In this document: piece by piece, positions 26,044-33,665 of the stretch | Layout of the letters: the number at the start of each line of letters is the position of its first letter | Position numbering within the stretch: the stretch's first letter is position 1 | NCBI GenBank assembly: GCA_021791935.1 | Contig: JAJYVR010000005.1 | Span: 1 to 33,665 of the forward strand | Reading direction: 5' to 3' | DNA from: Acidobacteriota bacterium | GTDB lineage: Bacteria > Acidobacteriota > Terriglobia > Terriglobales > Acidobacteriaceae | Length of the DNA: 33,665 bases | Notes under the pieces: generated by a model | Database searches by the model: none | What the model was told of the DNA's origin: nothing | What the model saw: the letters and a program-made list of their open reading frames with translations, nothing else | Position numbers and translations under genes: made by a program

Positions 26044-28596
26044 ATGCGGCGGTTCGTATTTTCTGTAGTTCTCCTGGTTCTATCCCTGCCCGTCGGGCTG
26101 TCAACCACCGGCTGCGTCAACAACTATGGGCAGAACTACTGCACCGGTTTCCAGAGCGGCCCGCAGCTCTCGGCCCCTGCCCAGATTACCCTTCAGCCCG
26201 CAGTCTACGGGCTCTCGCTCAGCTATGGAGAAGTGGCGTCCCTGGCGACGCCTACGGCGATCAATTGCAAGGGCTCGTCGGTCACTGTCAGGAACTATAC
26301 GTATGGCACCACCAATCTTGCGGTAGCGGACGTCTCGCCTTCCGGTCAAGTATGCGGCGGCGAATGGAACCGGAACTCCGGCAATGGCATTCCCAACTTT
26401 ACGACCTGCATCCCGCCCCAGCCGGGGACTTCGACCTTCCAGTCGAATGGCGGTCTTGCCTACCTGACCGCCAGCGGCGGCGGGGCCACCAGCAATCCCG
26501 TACCCGTCTTTGTCCATCCTCCGATCACCAGCGTCCTGCTCGGCGGCAAGAGCGCGGTGCATACATGTCCCAACAATCCCAGCACCGGATCGCCGACGAA
26601 TGCTCCTGTCTATGCCCTGAATAGCTGCCTTTCGCAGAACCAGACTGCCCAACTGGCCGCCACCGTTTGTACAGGCGGCGGCGCTTGCGCCTCCGGGTCG
26701 CCGCAAGACATTACCTGCAATGCGGGCCATCTCGTCTTTAGTCCGCAGAATTCGGATGTCGTCTCCATCGACCAGAACGGCGTCGCGACAGCGCATCTGC
26801 CGGGTGCCTCGGTTATCAACGCCACCGTCGCCCAGGCCACCAGTACTGCCGGATATTTCTTTACCTGCCCGGCAAAAAGCATTCAGTTGTCCGTGGGCAC
26901 GACCACCCAGAAAAATGTCACCGTCAATATCAACAACATCCAACCCCTGACGACGACCATCCTCGACACTCTGGGCAACCCCATCAGCGGATTGCAACTG
27001 CAGTACACGTCCAACGATCCCATCAACATTCCAGTCAGCAACACCGGCTCTGTAAAGCCGTCCTATCCCAGCGACGCCGCCATCGTCGTCCAGTGCCTGC
27101 CATCGGTCTGCAATCCGGCGCCGCAGAACGAAATCGGCAACCTCGGCACGGGCCTGCCCATTAGCAGCAACCCAATCCAGGTGAATACGCCCGGCCCCAG
27201 CCTGGACATAATGTATATGTCCAGCCCGCAGTCGTTAAATCTGGTTCCGATTGACTTCCAAAGCGGCAATGTCGGCACTCCGATACGCCTGCCCTACCAG
27301 CCCAATTCCATGGTGATGGACGAAAACGGCAACAATCTGTTTATGGGCACCAATGCCGAACTGTTGATTGTGTCGATTTCCCCCGTTTCAGGCACCACAT
27401 TGACGACACAAACCCCAAGCGTTCCCGGAACTGTGCTTGCCGTTGCACCCAATGACAGCATCGTTGTCATTCACGATCCATGCCGACAGCTTTTTTACCT
27501 CTACACGCCGGCTGCGGGCAAAGTAGGGGCCACGTCGCTTTCCTTTGGCGTGGTCGGTCAAGCCCCCGTCGCTTGCGACGTGAACAGTGAGCCGATCGAT
27601 CCCTCGGTCGAGGTCCATCCGCCGTACGCCGCGCAGTTCACTCAGGACAGCCAGACGGTCTACATCGTCGGCGAAAATACCCTCTACACCTACAACACCT
27701 TCACCGGCTGGCACGTTTGCACGGAAAATGGGCAAAGCGGAAACTGCCCCGTCAACTCCACCAGCGTCGCCGTTACCATTCCGGGCGTCGGCGCCTATGC
27801 GAGCGGCTCTCCCACAACTGCCTTCGGGTACTGCGCTCTCGGAACAAACAATGCGGCGCAGACTCCCGGCCCTCCACCCGCAGGTCTGGCCGATCCAACC
27901 GCGGCCGTCAATCCCACCGAATACTATCCCAACGCCGCCACTGTGGGCGTGCAAACCGACCAACTGGCTGCCACCACGGATGGATATCACATCATTGGCG
28001 CAACGGCTGCCAGCGGCGGGCAGCTCACGGACATTGCCGTCCAGATTCCCGCTGGCGCCTGCCCATTGAAGACAGCGTTGAATTTCCCCAGCAGCCCGCA
28101 AACAACCAGCCTGAACACGCCCGACGTAAGCTCCATCAACCAGGTGCTGGTTTCGCCCAACTCGCAGTTGGCGTTTGTGACGTTCGAGCCGGCAACCTCC
28201 ACGGGAAGCAACAACACCTTGCCCGCCTACAAGGTCCCCTGTACAACGTTCCAGTCGTCGCAAGGGAACTGTGCCGCCGGGCAACCGACTACTGGCAGCG
28301 TTGTCCCTGTCGCCCTCACCGGTCAGGCGGGAGCGCCGGTCGCCGGCACCTTCAGCCCCGATACCACCACGTTCTATGCATCCACAAGTAACGACAACCT
28401 GGTGCACATCATCGACACCGCCACGTTGACCGATACAAAGACCATCAATCCAGCTTTGACCTGCGCCACCACCACAAACGCCCCGGCCAACCCCTACCTG
28501 GCGTGTACGCTGGGAAGCCCAGTACCGGCGCTTTTCCTTGCCGCGCGCCCGCGTCCGACACAGGGTGCGCCCACCACTGCCGCCAAAAACAACTAG
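26044..28596 (+). CDS. Large secreted lipoprotein, Ig-like plus beta-propeller-like C-terminal part
   Basis: MRRFVFSVVLLVLSLPVGLSTTGC lipobox-like; repetitive propeller-like segments (LNLVPIDFQSGNVGTPIRLPYQPNSMVMDENGNNLFMG; LVHIIDTATLTDTKTI). Confidence 0.75.
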   Translation: MRRFVFSVVLLVLSLPVGLSTTGCVNNYGQNYCTGFQSGPQLSAPAQITLQPAVYGLSLSYGEVASLATPTAINCKGSSVTVRNYTYGTTNLAVADVSPSGQVCGGEWNRNSGNGIPNFTTCIPPQPGTSTFQSNGGLAYLTASGGGATSNPVPVFVHPPITSVLLGGKSAVHTCPNNPSTGSPTNAPVYALNSCLSQNQTAQLAATVCTGGGACASGSPQDITCNAGHLVFSPQNSDVVSIDQNGVATAHLPGASVINATVAQATSTAGYFFTCPAKSIQLSVGTTTQKNVTVNINNIQPLTTTILDTLGNPISGLQLQYTSNDPINIPVSNTGSVKPSYPSDAAIVVQCLPSVCNPAPQNEIGNLGTGLPISSNPIQVNTPGPSLDIMYMSSPQSLNLVPIDFQSGNVGTPIRLPYQPNSMVMDENGNNLFMGTNAELLIVSISPVSGTTLTTQTPSVPGTVLAVAPNDSIVVIHDPCRQLFYLYTPAAGKVGATSLSFGVVGQAPVACDVNSEPIDPSVEVHPPYAAQFTQDSQTVYIVGENTLYTYNTFTGWHVCTENGQSGNCPVNSTSVAVTIPGVGAYASGSPTTAFGYCALGTNNAAQTPGPPPAGLADPTAAVNPTEYYPNAATVGVQTDQLAATTDGYHIIGATAASGGQLTDIAVQIPAGACPLKTALNFPSSPQTTSLNTPDVSSINQVLVSPNSQLAFVTFEPATSTGSNNTLPAYKVPCTTFQSSQGNCAAGQPTTGSVVPVALTGQAGAPVAGTFSPDTTTFYASTSNDNLVHIIDTATLTDTKTINPALTCATTTNAPANPYLACTLGSPVPALFLAARPRPTQGAPTTAAKNN

Positions 28597-28641
28597 CTGC
28601 GCCACAACCGTTTGGGGGACGCAGACTCGGCTTCAGGTAGA

Positions 28642-28662
28642 CCCCGGACTTTTAGTCCGGGG
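28642..28662. other. Perfect hairpin CCCCGGACT-TTT-AGTCCGGGG, function unknown (terminator-like without T-run)
   Basis: 9-bp perfect stem, 3-nt loop, in the intergenic gap between convergent genes. Confidence 0.6.
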
Positions 28663-28760
28663 AACCGGTTCCTATCCGCGACACCCCTTTAGGAGCTGAG
28701 GCCGCAATGGCTGACCTGCGGTTTCCACGCTCAAACAACATCTGGGTTCAAAGGATGAAA

Positions 28761-29216
28761 TTACGCCTGGCGTTCTTTCGCCGAACGCGGCGCGAGCTGT
28801 TTCGCGGTGCGTGGCAATGCACGCGCCACTGCATCCAGTATCCCGTTCAGGAAGTGGACCGATTCCGGTGCCGCATACAGTCGCGCAATTTCCAGCGTTT
28901 CGTTGATGACGATCGGCAACGGCGTCGCCGGATACGCCAGCATTTCCGCGATTGCGGCCCGCAGCAGGTTGCGATCCACCGCCGCCATTCGCCCCAGCCG
29001 CCAATGCTCGCTGGCCGTCGCAATGCAGGTATCGATCTCTTCCTGTCGCGCAATTGCCACGCGAAAAATATCTTCGGCAAATCCCTGCGTTCCCGGGTCT
29101 ACCTTCTCTCGCGCCTGCCAAAACGTCCGCTGCACGTCCTCCGCGCTCTGTCGCCCCAGGTCCGCCTGGAACAGCATCTGCATCGCGATTTCACGAGATT
29201 TGCGGCGTTTTCCCAT
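28761..29216 (-). CDS. nusB: Transcription antitermination factor NusB
   Basis: MGKRRKSREIAMQMLFQADL...NLLRAAIAEMLAYPATPLPIVINETLEIARLYAAPESVHFLNGILDAVAR; adjacent to ribH. Confidence 0.93.
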   Translation of the reverse strand: MGKRRKSREIAMQMLFQADLGRQSAEDVQRTFWQAREKVDPGTQGFAEDIFRVAIARQEEIDTCIATASEHWRLGRMAAVDRNLLRAAIAEMLAYPATPLPIVINETLEIARLYAAPESVHFLNGILDAVARALPRTAKQLAPRSAKERQA

Positions 29217-29218
29217 GC

Positions 29219-30109
29219 TTACAGTCCCGCCGTCGTATCTGTAACTGTAGCGGCTACAATCTTCCTTTTCACCGCCGCCATCTCGATCGCCGCCAGCGCC
29301 GCTTCAAATCCCTTGTTCCCCATCTTCAGTCCGGCGCGGTCCAGCGCCTGCTCCAGCGTCTCGCAGGTCAGCACCCCAAACGCATGCGGCACGCCCGTGT
29401 CCTGCTGCGACTGTCCGATGCCGCGCGAGACTTCCGTATAGATCGCTTCATAATGCGCCGTCTCGCCGCGCAGCAAAACTCCCAGCGTCACAATCGCATC
29501 CACACTCTTGCTCTCCGCCAGCAGGCGCGCCGCCGAGGGAATCTCCCATGACCCAGGAACGCGCACGACAGTGATCGCATCCCTTTTCGCTCCGCTGCGC
29601 AGCAACGCGTCCAGCGCGCCCTGCAGCAGTCGGTCGGTGATGACGGCATTCCACCGCGAAACCACAATGCCGAATCGCATCCCAGCGGCGCTCAGGTCGC
29701 CTTCCACCGCCACCGGTTTTCCGTGGGCAACATTCTCCGACTCCCAGAAACCGAACACCATGCCCGGCACCGGCTCCGCGGTAAACAGGCGCGAATTCCA
29801 ATGGGTCTGCGCGATCGCCGAAACCTTTTGCCAGCCCTCCGCAGTTGCGGAATTCTTCTTCGTCCAGTTTTCCGCCACCGTATGCACCGTCTCCAACCCC
29901 GTCACTTCAATCAGGATTTCCGGCGCGGTCGACATTTTTCCAGTCGCAAATTCCAGGTTGCCCAGCGGCGCAAGAAAAGGTGCGGTGCGAAATTGTTCGC
30001 CCGCCGATCCTTTGCCAGGCTCAAATCCAAGCGCCGAAAAAAAACTCTCCAGCGTCTTCATTTCCTCAGCCGTGCGCGTCGCGCGCACCCATGTGATTCC
30101 TTTGATCAT
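29219..30109 (-). CDS. ribH: 6,7-dimethyl-8-ribityllumazine synthase with N-terminal VOC/glyoxalase-like domain
   Basis: C-terminal RFGIVVSRWNAVITDRLLQGALDALLRSGA...VPGSWEIPSAARLLAES...GVLLRGETAHYEAIYTEVSRGI is lumazine synthase; residues before it (MIKGITWVRATRTAEEMKTLESFFSALGFEPG...VFGFWESEN) look VOC-like. ORF open to 30142. Confidence 0.88.
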   Translation of the reverse strand: MIKGITWVRATRTAEEMKTLESFFSALGFEPGKGSAGEQFRTAPFLAPLGNLEFATGKMSTAPEILIEVTGLETVHTVAENWTKKNSATAEGWQKVSAIAQTHWNSRLFTAEPVPGMVFGFWESENVAHGKPVAVEGDLSAAGMRFGIVVSRWNAVITDRLLQGALDALLRSGAKRDAITVVRVPGSWEIPSAARLLAESKSVDAIVTLGVLLRGETAHYEAIYTEVSRGIGQSQQDTGVPHAFGVLTCETLEQALDRAGLKMGNKGFEAALAAIEMAAVKRKIVAATVTDTTAGL

Positions 30110-30200
30110 GCTTCGATGGTACAACGCCGCTCTCTCATCCACTGCCGCCGGCTGTAGATTGAAAACGGGTGCAGCCCCTGAGGCCTGAAAAAATCGATGT

Positions 30201-31538
30201 CTAGGGATGAAAGCTGATCAGATCGATCCCGCTTTTTCCATTGCGCGTAACAAAAGACAACGTATACAAGGTCCCGTCCGAACCAAGCACGAGGCTTTGT
30301 GGGGGACTGACGGGGTCGCCATTGTTCAACAAAATCCTGCCATGGTCCACATACTTGCTGCTTGCAATGTCATATGTAATCAGGTCGGTCCCGTCTTTTT
30401 GGTCTGGCGTTGTCTTTAAGCCCTTCGAATCGCCTGAAAGTGGAACTCCGGTCAGGTAGTACAGCGTGTGTCCGTCCGCTCCCAGGGCAAGGCCCAGGTA
30501 TCCATATTCCACACCGTCGAACATTCCGGTTCTCTTGGACGGTTCGGACGTGAGCCGCTCCAGTACCTCAACAGAGCGCGTGGTGGGATCGAATCGGAAT
30601 AAATAGCCGGACCGTCCATTGATACCGTAGATTGCGCGTTCGGACGGTACCCAGATCGCGGCTCGCCAGTTGTAGGCCATGCCATGCATCGCCGGGTTAT
30701 ACGAACCGAAATAATCTTTCTTGAGATTCACGCCCGCGACCGTATCTACTTTGTCTTTGTCGTAGTCGTAACGATGGAGGGTTCCATCTCCCGTCGTGAA
30801 GTATGCTGAGCCGTCCAGTGGATCGATGACGATCCTGCGGCAAATGGCTCTGTAGGTGCTCCCCAAAGTACCAAGCTCTCCGCCATCAAAGGCTGTTCCA
30901 AGATCTTTCAATGTCTTGGTTTTCAAGTCATAGCGCAAAAAGTCGCCCGCCGGCCACGTGATGCCATACAAACGACCCCGCCGCACGTCCATGTTCATGG
31001 CGATAATTCCTTGGCCGCCCGGCGCAATCGCAAGATCCGTAAACTTTCCAGTCTTCATGTCATAAGCGACAAAATGTCCTCCCGGATAAGGCCGATAGCC
31101 ATGGGGAGCTTTTGCTGTTCGCTCAACACCGCCTGCATTGTTGTAGTAGCCTAGATGCGTCGAAAAATATAGCTTGCCATCGTTCTCGACGAAGTTCACG
31201 TGACTTTTTCCCTGGGCAACCGCCTTGATGTTGCCTTGGCCGACTGCATCGTTCAAATTGGCGATGTGCGCGATTGCCTTGGTCTTCGGATTGAAGGAAT
31301 ACATCTGTCCAGGAAGGTTGTACTGCGCGGAAGAAAGCACGTAATAAATGGTCCCGTCGCTCGACACGCCCATACCGTTGTAAGCTTCCCCGGGTTTTGC
31401 GGCTTCCGGAAAATGGGAATCGTATGCAGTTGCCCGCAACACATGTCGGTCGATGCCCTGGCCATAAAAGGTTGGCGTTACTGCAATCGGAACGAGTAGG
31501 GCCATCGCAATTTGGCGGACAGCAGCAGGGGTTTTCAA
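30201..31538 (-). CDS. Secreted beta-propeller-like protein
   Basis: Signal-like MKTPAAVRQIAMALLVPIAVTPTFYGQG; repeated propeller-like segments (GTIYYVLSSAQYNLPGQMYSFNPKTKAI; GRLYGITWPAGDFLRYDLKTKTLKDLG). Confidence 0.68.
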   Translation of the reverse strand: MKTPAAVRQIAMALLVPIAVTPTFYGQGIDRHVLRATAYDSHFPEAAKPGEAYNGMGVSSDGTIYYVLSSAQYNLPGQMYSFNPKTKAIAHIANLNDAVGQGNIKAVAQGKSHVNFVENDGKLYFSTHLGYYNNAGGVERTAKAPHGYRPYPGGHFVAYDMKTGKFTDLAIAPGGQGIIAMNMDVRRGRLYGITWPAGDFLRYDLKTKTLKDLGTAFDGGELGTLGSTYRAICRRIVIDPLDGSAYFTTGDGTLHRYDYDKDKVDTVAGVNLKKDYFGSYNPAMHGMAYNWRAAIWVPSERAIYGINGRSGYLFRFDPTTRSVEVLERLTSEPSKRTGMFDGVEYGYLGLALGADGHTLYYLTGVPLSGDSKGLKTTPDQKDGTDLITYDIASSKYVDHGRILLNNGDPVSPPQSLVLGSDGTLYTLSFVTRNGKSGIDLISFHP

Positions 31539-31781
31539 TGTTTATCTCCTCGAACCTGGAAAGGGGATGGAGTGCCGGCCACAATGCACTCGGCGAGCAA
31601 TTCCACATGGACAACTTTCAGTGACAACAATGCACCCCGCAGCTCCCGAAATCTCAAACCCGAGTCGGGGATGGCGAGCGATGAATTTCCAATTTCGTTT
31701 GTTTTCCGCCCAAGTATATAAATACACCAGTCTTCCAACAATTGCTCGGTGAAGGCCCCGATCGAAAAGGTCCGCGACACT

Positions 31782-32576
31782 ATGACGCCAGAAAAAACAT
31801 TGGAAAATATCCAGCTTGAAATTCGCGACGGCATCGCTTTTCTTACCCTCAACCGCCCCAAGGTTTTAAACGCGCTCAACGCCGCCACCCTGCGCGAACT
31901 GCAATCCGTCATCGACATCATCCAGGCCGACGCTTCCATCCGCGTCGCCATCCTCACCGGTTCAGGAGAAAAGGCATTCGCCGCCGGAGCCGATATTCAG
32001 GAACTGGCGCAAGTCAACAGTACCGAAGGCCGCGAGCTCGCGTTGCGAGGGCAAGCCGTTTTTCGCGCCATTGAAACCTGCGGCAAGCCCGTCATTGCCT
32101 GCATCAACGGATTTGCCCTCGGCGGCGGCTGCGAACTTGCCCTGGCCTGCACTCTTCGCATCGCCAGCGAGCACGCGAAGATGGGCCAGCCGGAGGTGAA
32201 GCTCGGCCTCATTCCCGGCTATGGCGGGACCCAGCGGCTCGCGCGCCTGGTCGGCAAAGGTGTCGCCCTGCAAATGATTCTCACCGGAGAGATGTTTTCC
32301 GCCGCCGATTGCTTGCGTGTCGGCCTGGTCAATGAAGTTGTCGCCCCCGACCAATTGCTGCCCCGCGCGGAAGCCATCGCCCGCACCATCGCAGGCATGG
32401 CGCCGCTCGCCATTCGCTACTCGCTGGAAGCTGTCGATCGCGGCTACGATCTGCCGCTGCAGGAAGCTCTCTTCCTTGAAGCGGCTCTGTTCGGCATCAG
32501 TTGCGGCACCGCCGACAAAGGGGAAGGCACCGCCGCCTTTCTCGCCAAGCGTGCCCCAGTCTGGCAAGGCCGCTGA
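31782..32576 (+). CDS. Enoyl-CoA hydratase/isomerase family protein (ORF open from 31749)
   Basis: IAFLTLNRPKVLNALNAATL, AFAAGADIQELA, CINGFALGGGCELALACTLRIASEHAKMGQPEVKLGLIPGYGGTQRL. Confidence 0.93.
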   Translation: MTPEKTLENIQLEIRDGIAFLTLNRPKVLNALNAATLRELQSVIDIIQADASIRVAILTGSGEKAFAAGADIQELAQVNSTEGRELALRGQAVFRAIETCGKPVIACINGFALGGGCELALACTLRIASEHAKMGQPEVKLGLIPGYGGTQRLARLVGKGVALQMILTGEMFSAADCLRVGLVNEVVAPDQLLPRAEAIARTIAGMAPLAIRYSLEAVDRGYDLPLQEALFLEAALFGISCGTADKGEGTAAFLAKRAPVWQGR

Positions 32577-32615
32577 CGCCTTCAACATTCATGCACCGCT
32601 GATATCCTGAAGACA

Positions 32616-33179
32616 ATGCTTCGCTCCTCGTTTCGGTCCGTCCGCCTTCGATCCGCTGCGCTGCTCGCGCTCGCGATCTCCGCGTCCCTCGCCGTCAGTG
32701 GATGCCGAAACCAAGGCAACACCTTCGATATGTCTCGCCACGCCGCGCAATGGGCCGCAGCCGAAACCGCAGCCCGTCAGGAATTGGCGCAGGTCCCGCC
32801 GCCTTTGAAAAGCGTCTACCTCAACATCGATCAGGAACCGCAGTGGCAGAATCCCTATCTCAGCATTGAGCAGAACATGATTCAGTTGCGTATCTATTTG
32901 CCGGATGAAAATGCAAGTCCCGTCGATCGCGGCGGACTCACCCGCATGAGGTCCGCTCGCAAGCAGGTGGTGAATATTCGCCTGGCGGAATTGCCGCAGG
33001 CCCTTTCCTCGCTGCCCGACGGCGCATGGCCCTACGGCCGTGTGGTTGCCATCGGCAGGGAAAAGGAGACGCCGCAAAATCGCGCCTGGTTTCCGAATCA
33101 CCTTGAAATCACCGTCCGCGCTCTTGAAGACATGGGCGTCGTCGTGGACGACTGGAACCGTCCCGCCGCGATGCCGTAA
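32616..33179 (+). CDS. Hypothetical lipoprotein
   Basis: SAALLALAISASLAVSGC lipobox; 187-aa ORF co-directional with neighbours. Confidence 0.68.
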   Translation: MLRSSFRSVRLRSAALLALAISASLAVSGCRNQGNTFDMSRHAAQWAAAETAARQELAQVPPPLKSVYLNIDQEPQWQNPYLSIEQNMIQLRIYLPDENASPVDRGGLTRMRSARKQVVNIRLAELPQALSSLPDGAWPYGRVVAIGREKETPQNRAWFPNHLEITVRALEDMGVVVDDWNRPAAMP

Positions 33180-33237
33180 GGCCGAAGCTACCGCGTCAGC
33201 CCTACCGAATCGACGTCCGACCGACAGAAGGAGTTGA

Positions 33238-33665
33238 ATGGCCGAGCCACAGTTTCCGATTCTGGTCGAACAAAAGAAGCTTCATCCGCACGAGCATTTC
33301 TCCGCGCATCGCGAGTTGGAAGCGGCCCTTCGCCAGTCCATTCGCGGCGAGGTCCGCTTCGACTCCGGCAGTCGCGCCCTCTACTCGACCGATGCTTCCA
33401 ACTATCGCCAGATTCCCATCGGCCTTGTGCTTCCGCTCGATACCGCCGATGTCGAAGCCGCCGTTGCAGCCTGCCGCGAATTTGACGCGCCCATTCTCTC
33501 TCGTGGCGCAGGCACCAGCCTCGCCGGCCAGTGCTGCACCGTTGCCGTGGTGCTCGACTTTTCCAAATATGTCGATCGCATCCTCAATCTCGATGTCGAA
33601 CATTGTCAGTCCCGCGTCGAACCCGGCATCGTGCTCGACCGTGTCCGCGAAGCCGCCGAAAAGCA
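33238..33665 (+). CDS. FAD-linked oxidase / GlcD-like FAD-binding oxidoreductase, 3'-truncated by window end
   Basis: AGAAGGAG before ATG 33238; MAEPQFPILVEQKKLH...YSTDASNYRQIPIGLVLPLDTADVEAAVAACREFDAPILSRGAGTSLAGQCC (FAD-binding PCMH). No stop in window, hence absent from ORF track. Confidence 0.85.
   Translation, partial: MAEPQFPILVEQKKLHPHEHFSAHRELEAALRQSIRGEVRFDSGSRALYSTDASNYRQIPIGLVLPLDTADVEAAVAACREFDAPILSRGAGTSLAGQCCTVAVVLDFSKYVDRILNLDVEHCQSRVEPGIVLDRVREAAEK

Noticed and set aside
1-33665. tRNA/rRNA genes or IS200/IS605 RAYT transposase
   Set aside because: None recognised by eye on either strand; a tRNAscan/HUH profile search would be needed for certainty.

Overview
GC-rich bacterial chromosome segment. 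Gene content and style suggest an Acidobacteria/Terriglobales-like organism (inference only). The housekeeping backbone is: partial aspartate ammonia-lyase; an interrupted cell-shape cluster (mreB, a hypothetical gene, a GIY-YIG gene, mreC, mreD, mrdA/PBP2, rodA); RNase E/G with a very large insertion in its S1 domain; an outer-membrane-type protein; a BcsA-like GT2 glycosyltransferase; a DUF4126-like protein; an AbrB/PIN toxin-antitoxin pair; mqnC; a DUF481-like protein; cytochrome c; an aldehyde dehydrogenase; alanine dehydrogenase; a large putative lipoprotein; nusB; a VOC-ribH fusion; a beta-propeller protein; an enoyl-CoA hydratase; a lipoprotein; and a 3'-truncated FAD-linked oxidase. 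The most interesting signal is a family of at least nine dispersed REP-like palindromes of about 40-59 bp. They have near-invariant ends (5'-TGTCATCCCGA ... GAGGGACCTGC-3') and internal hairpins that differ in sequence but remain self-complementary. They are physically tied to small GIY-YIG nuclease genes. Two full-length GIY-YIG genes end inside a repeat, so the repeat encodes their shared C-terminal tail 'AGPSTA'. A third, internally deleted in-frame GIY-YIG remnant sits in tandem with one of them, next to an HNH endonuclease bounded by further repeats. Another repeat copy lies in frame inside the RNase E/G coding sequence. I propose a GIY-YIG-associated REP/REPIN-like mobile repeat system, analogous to but distinct from RAYT/REP. 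This is a hypothesis from sequence reading only.
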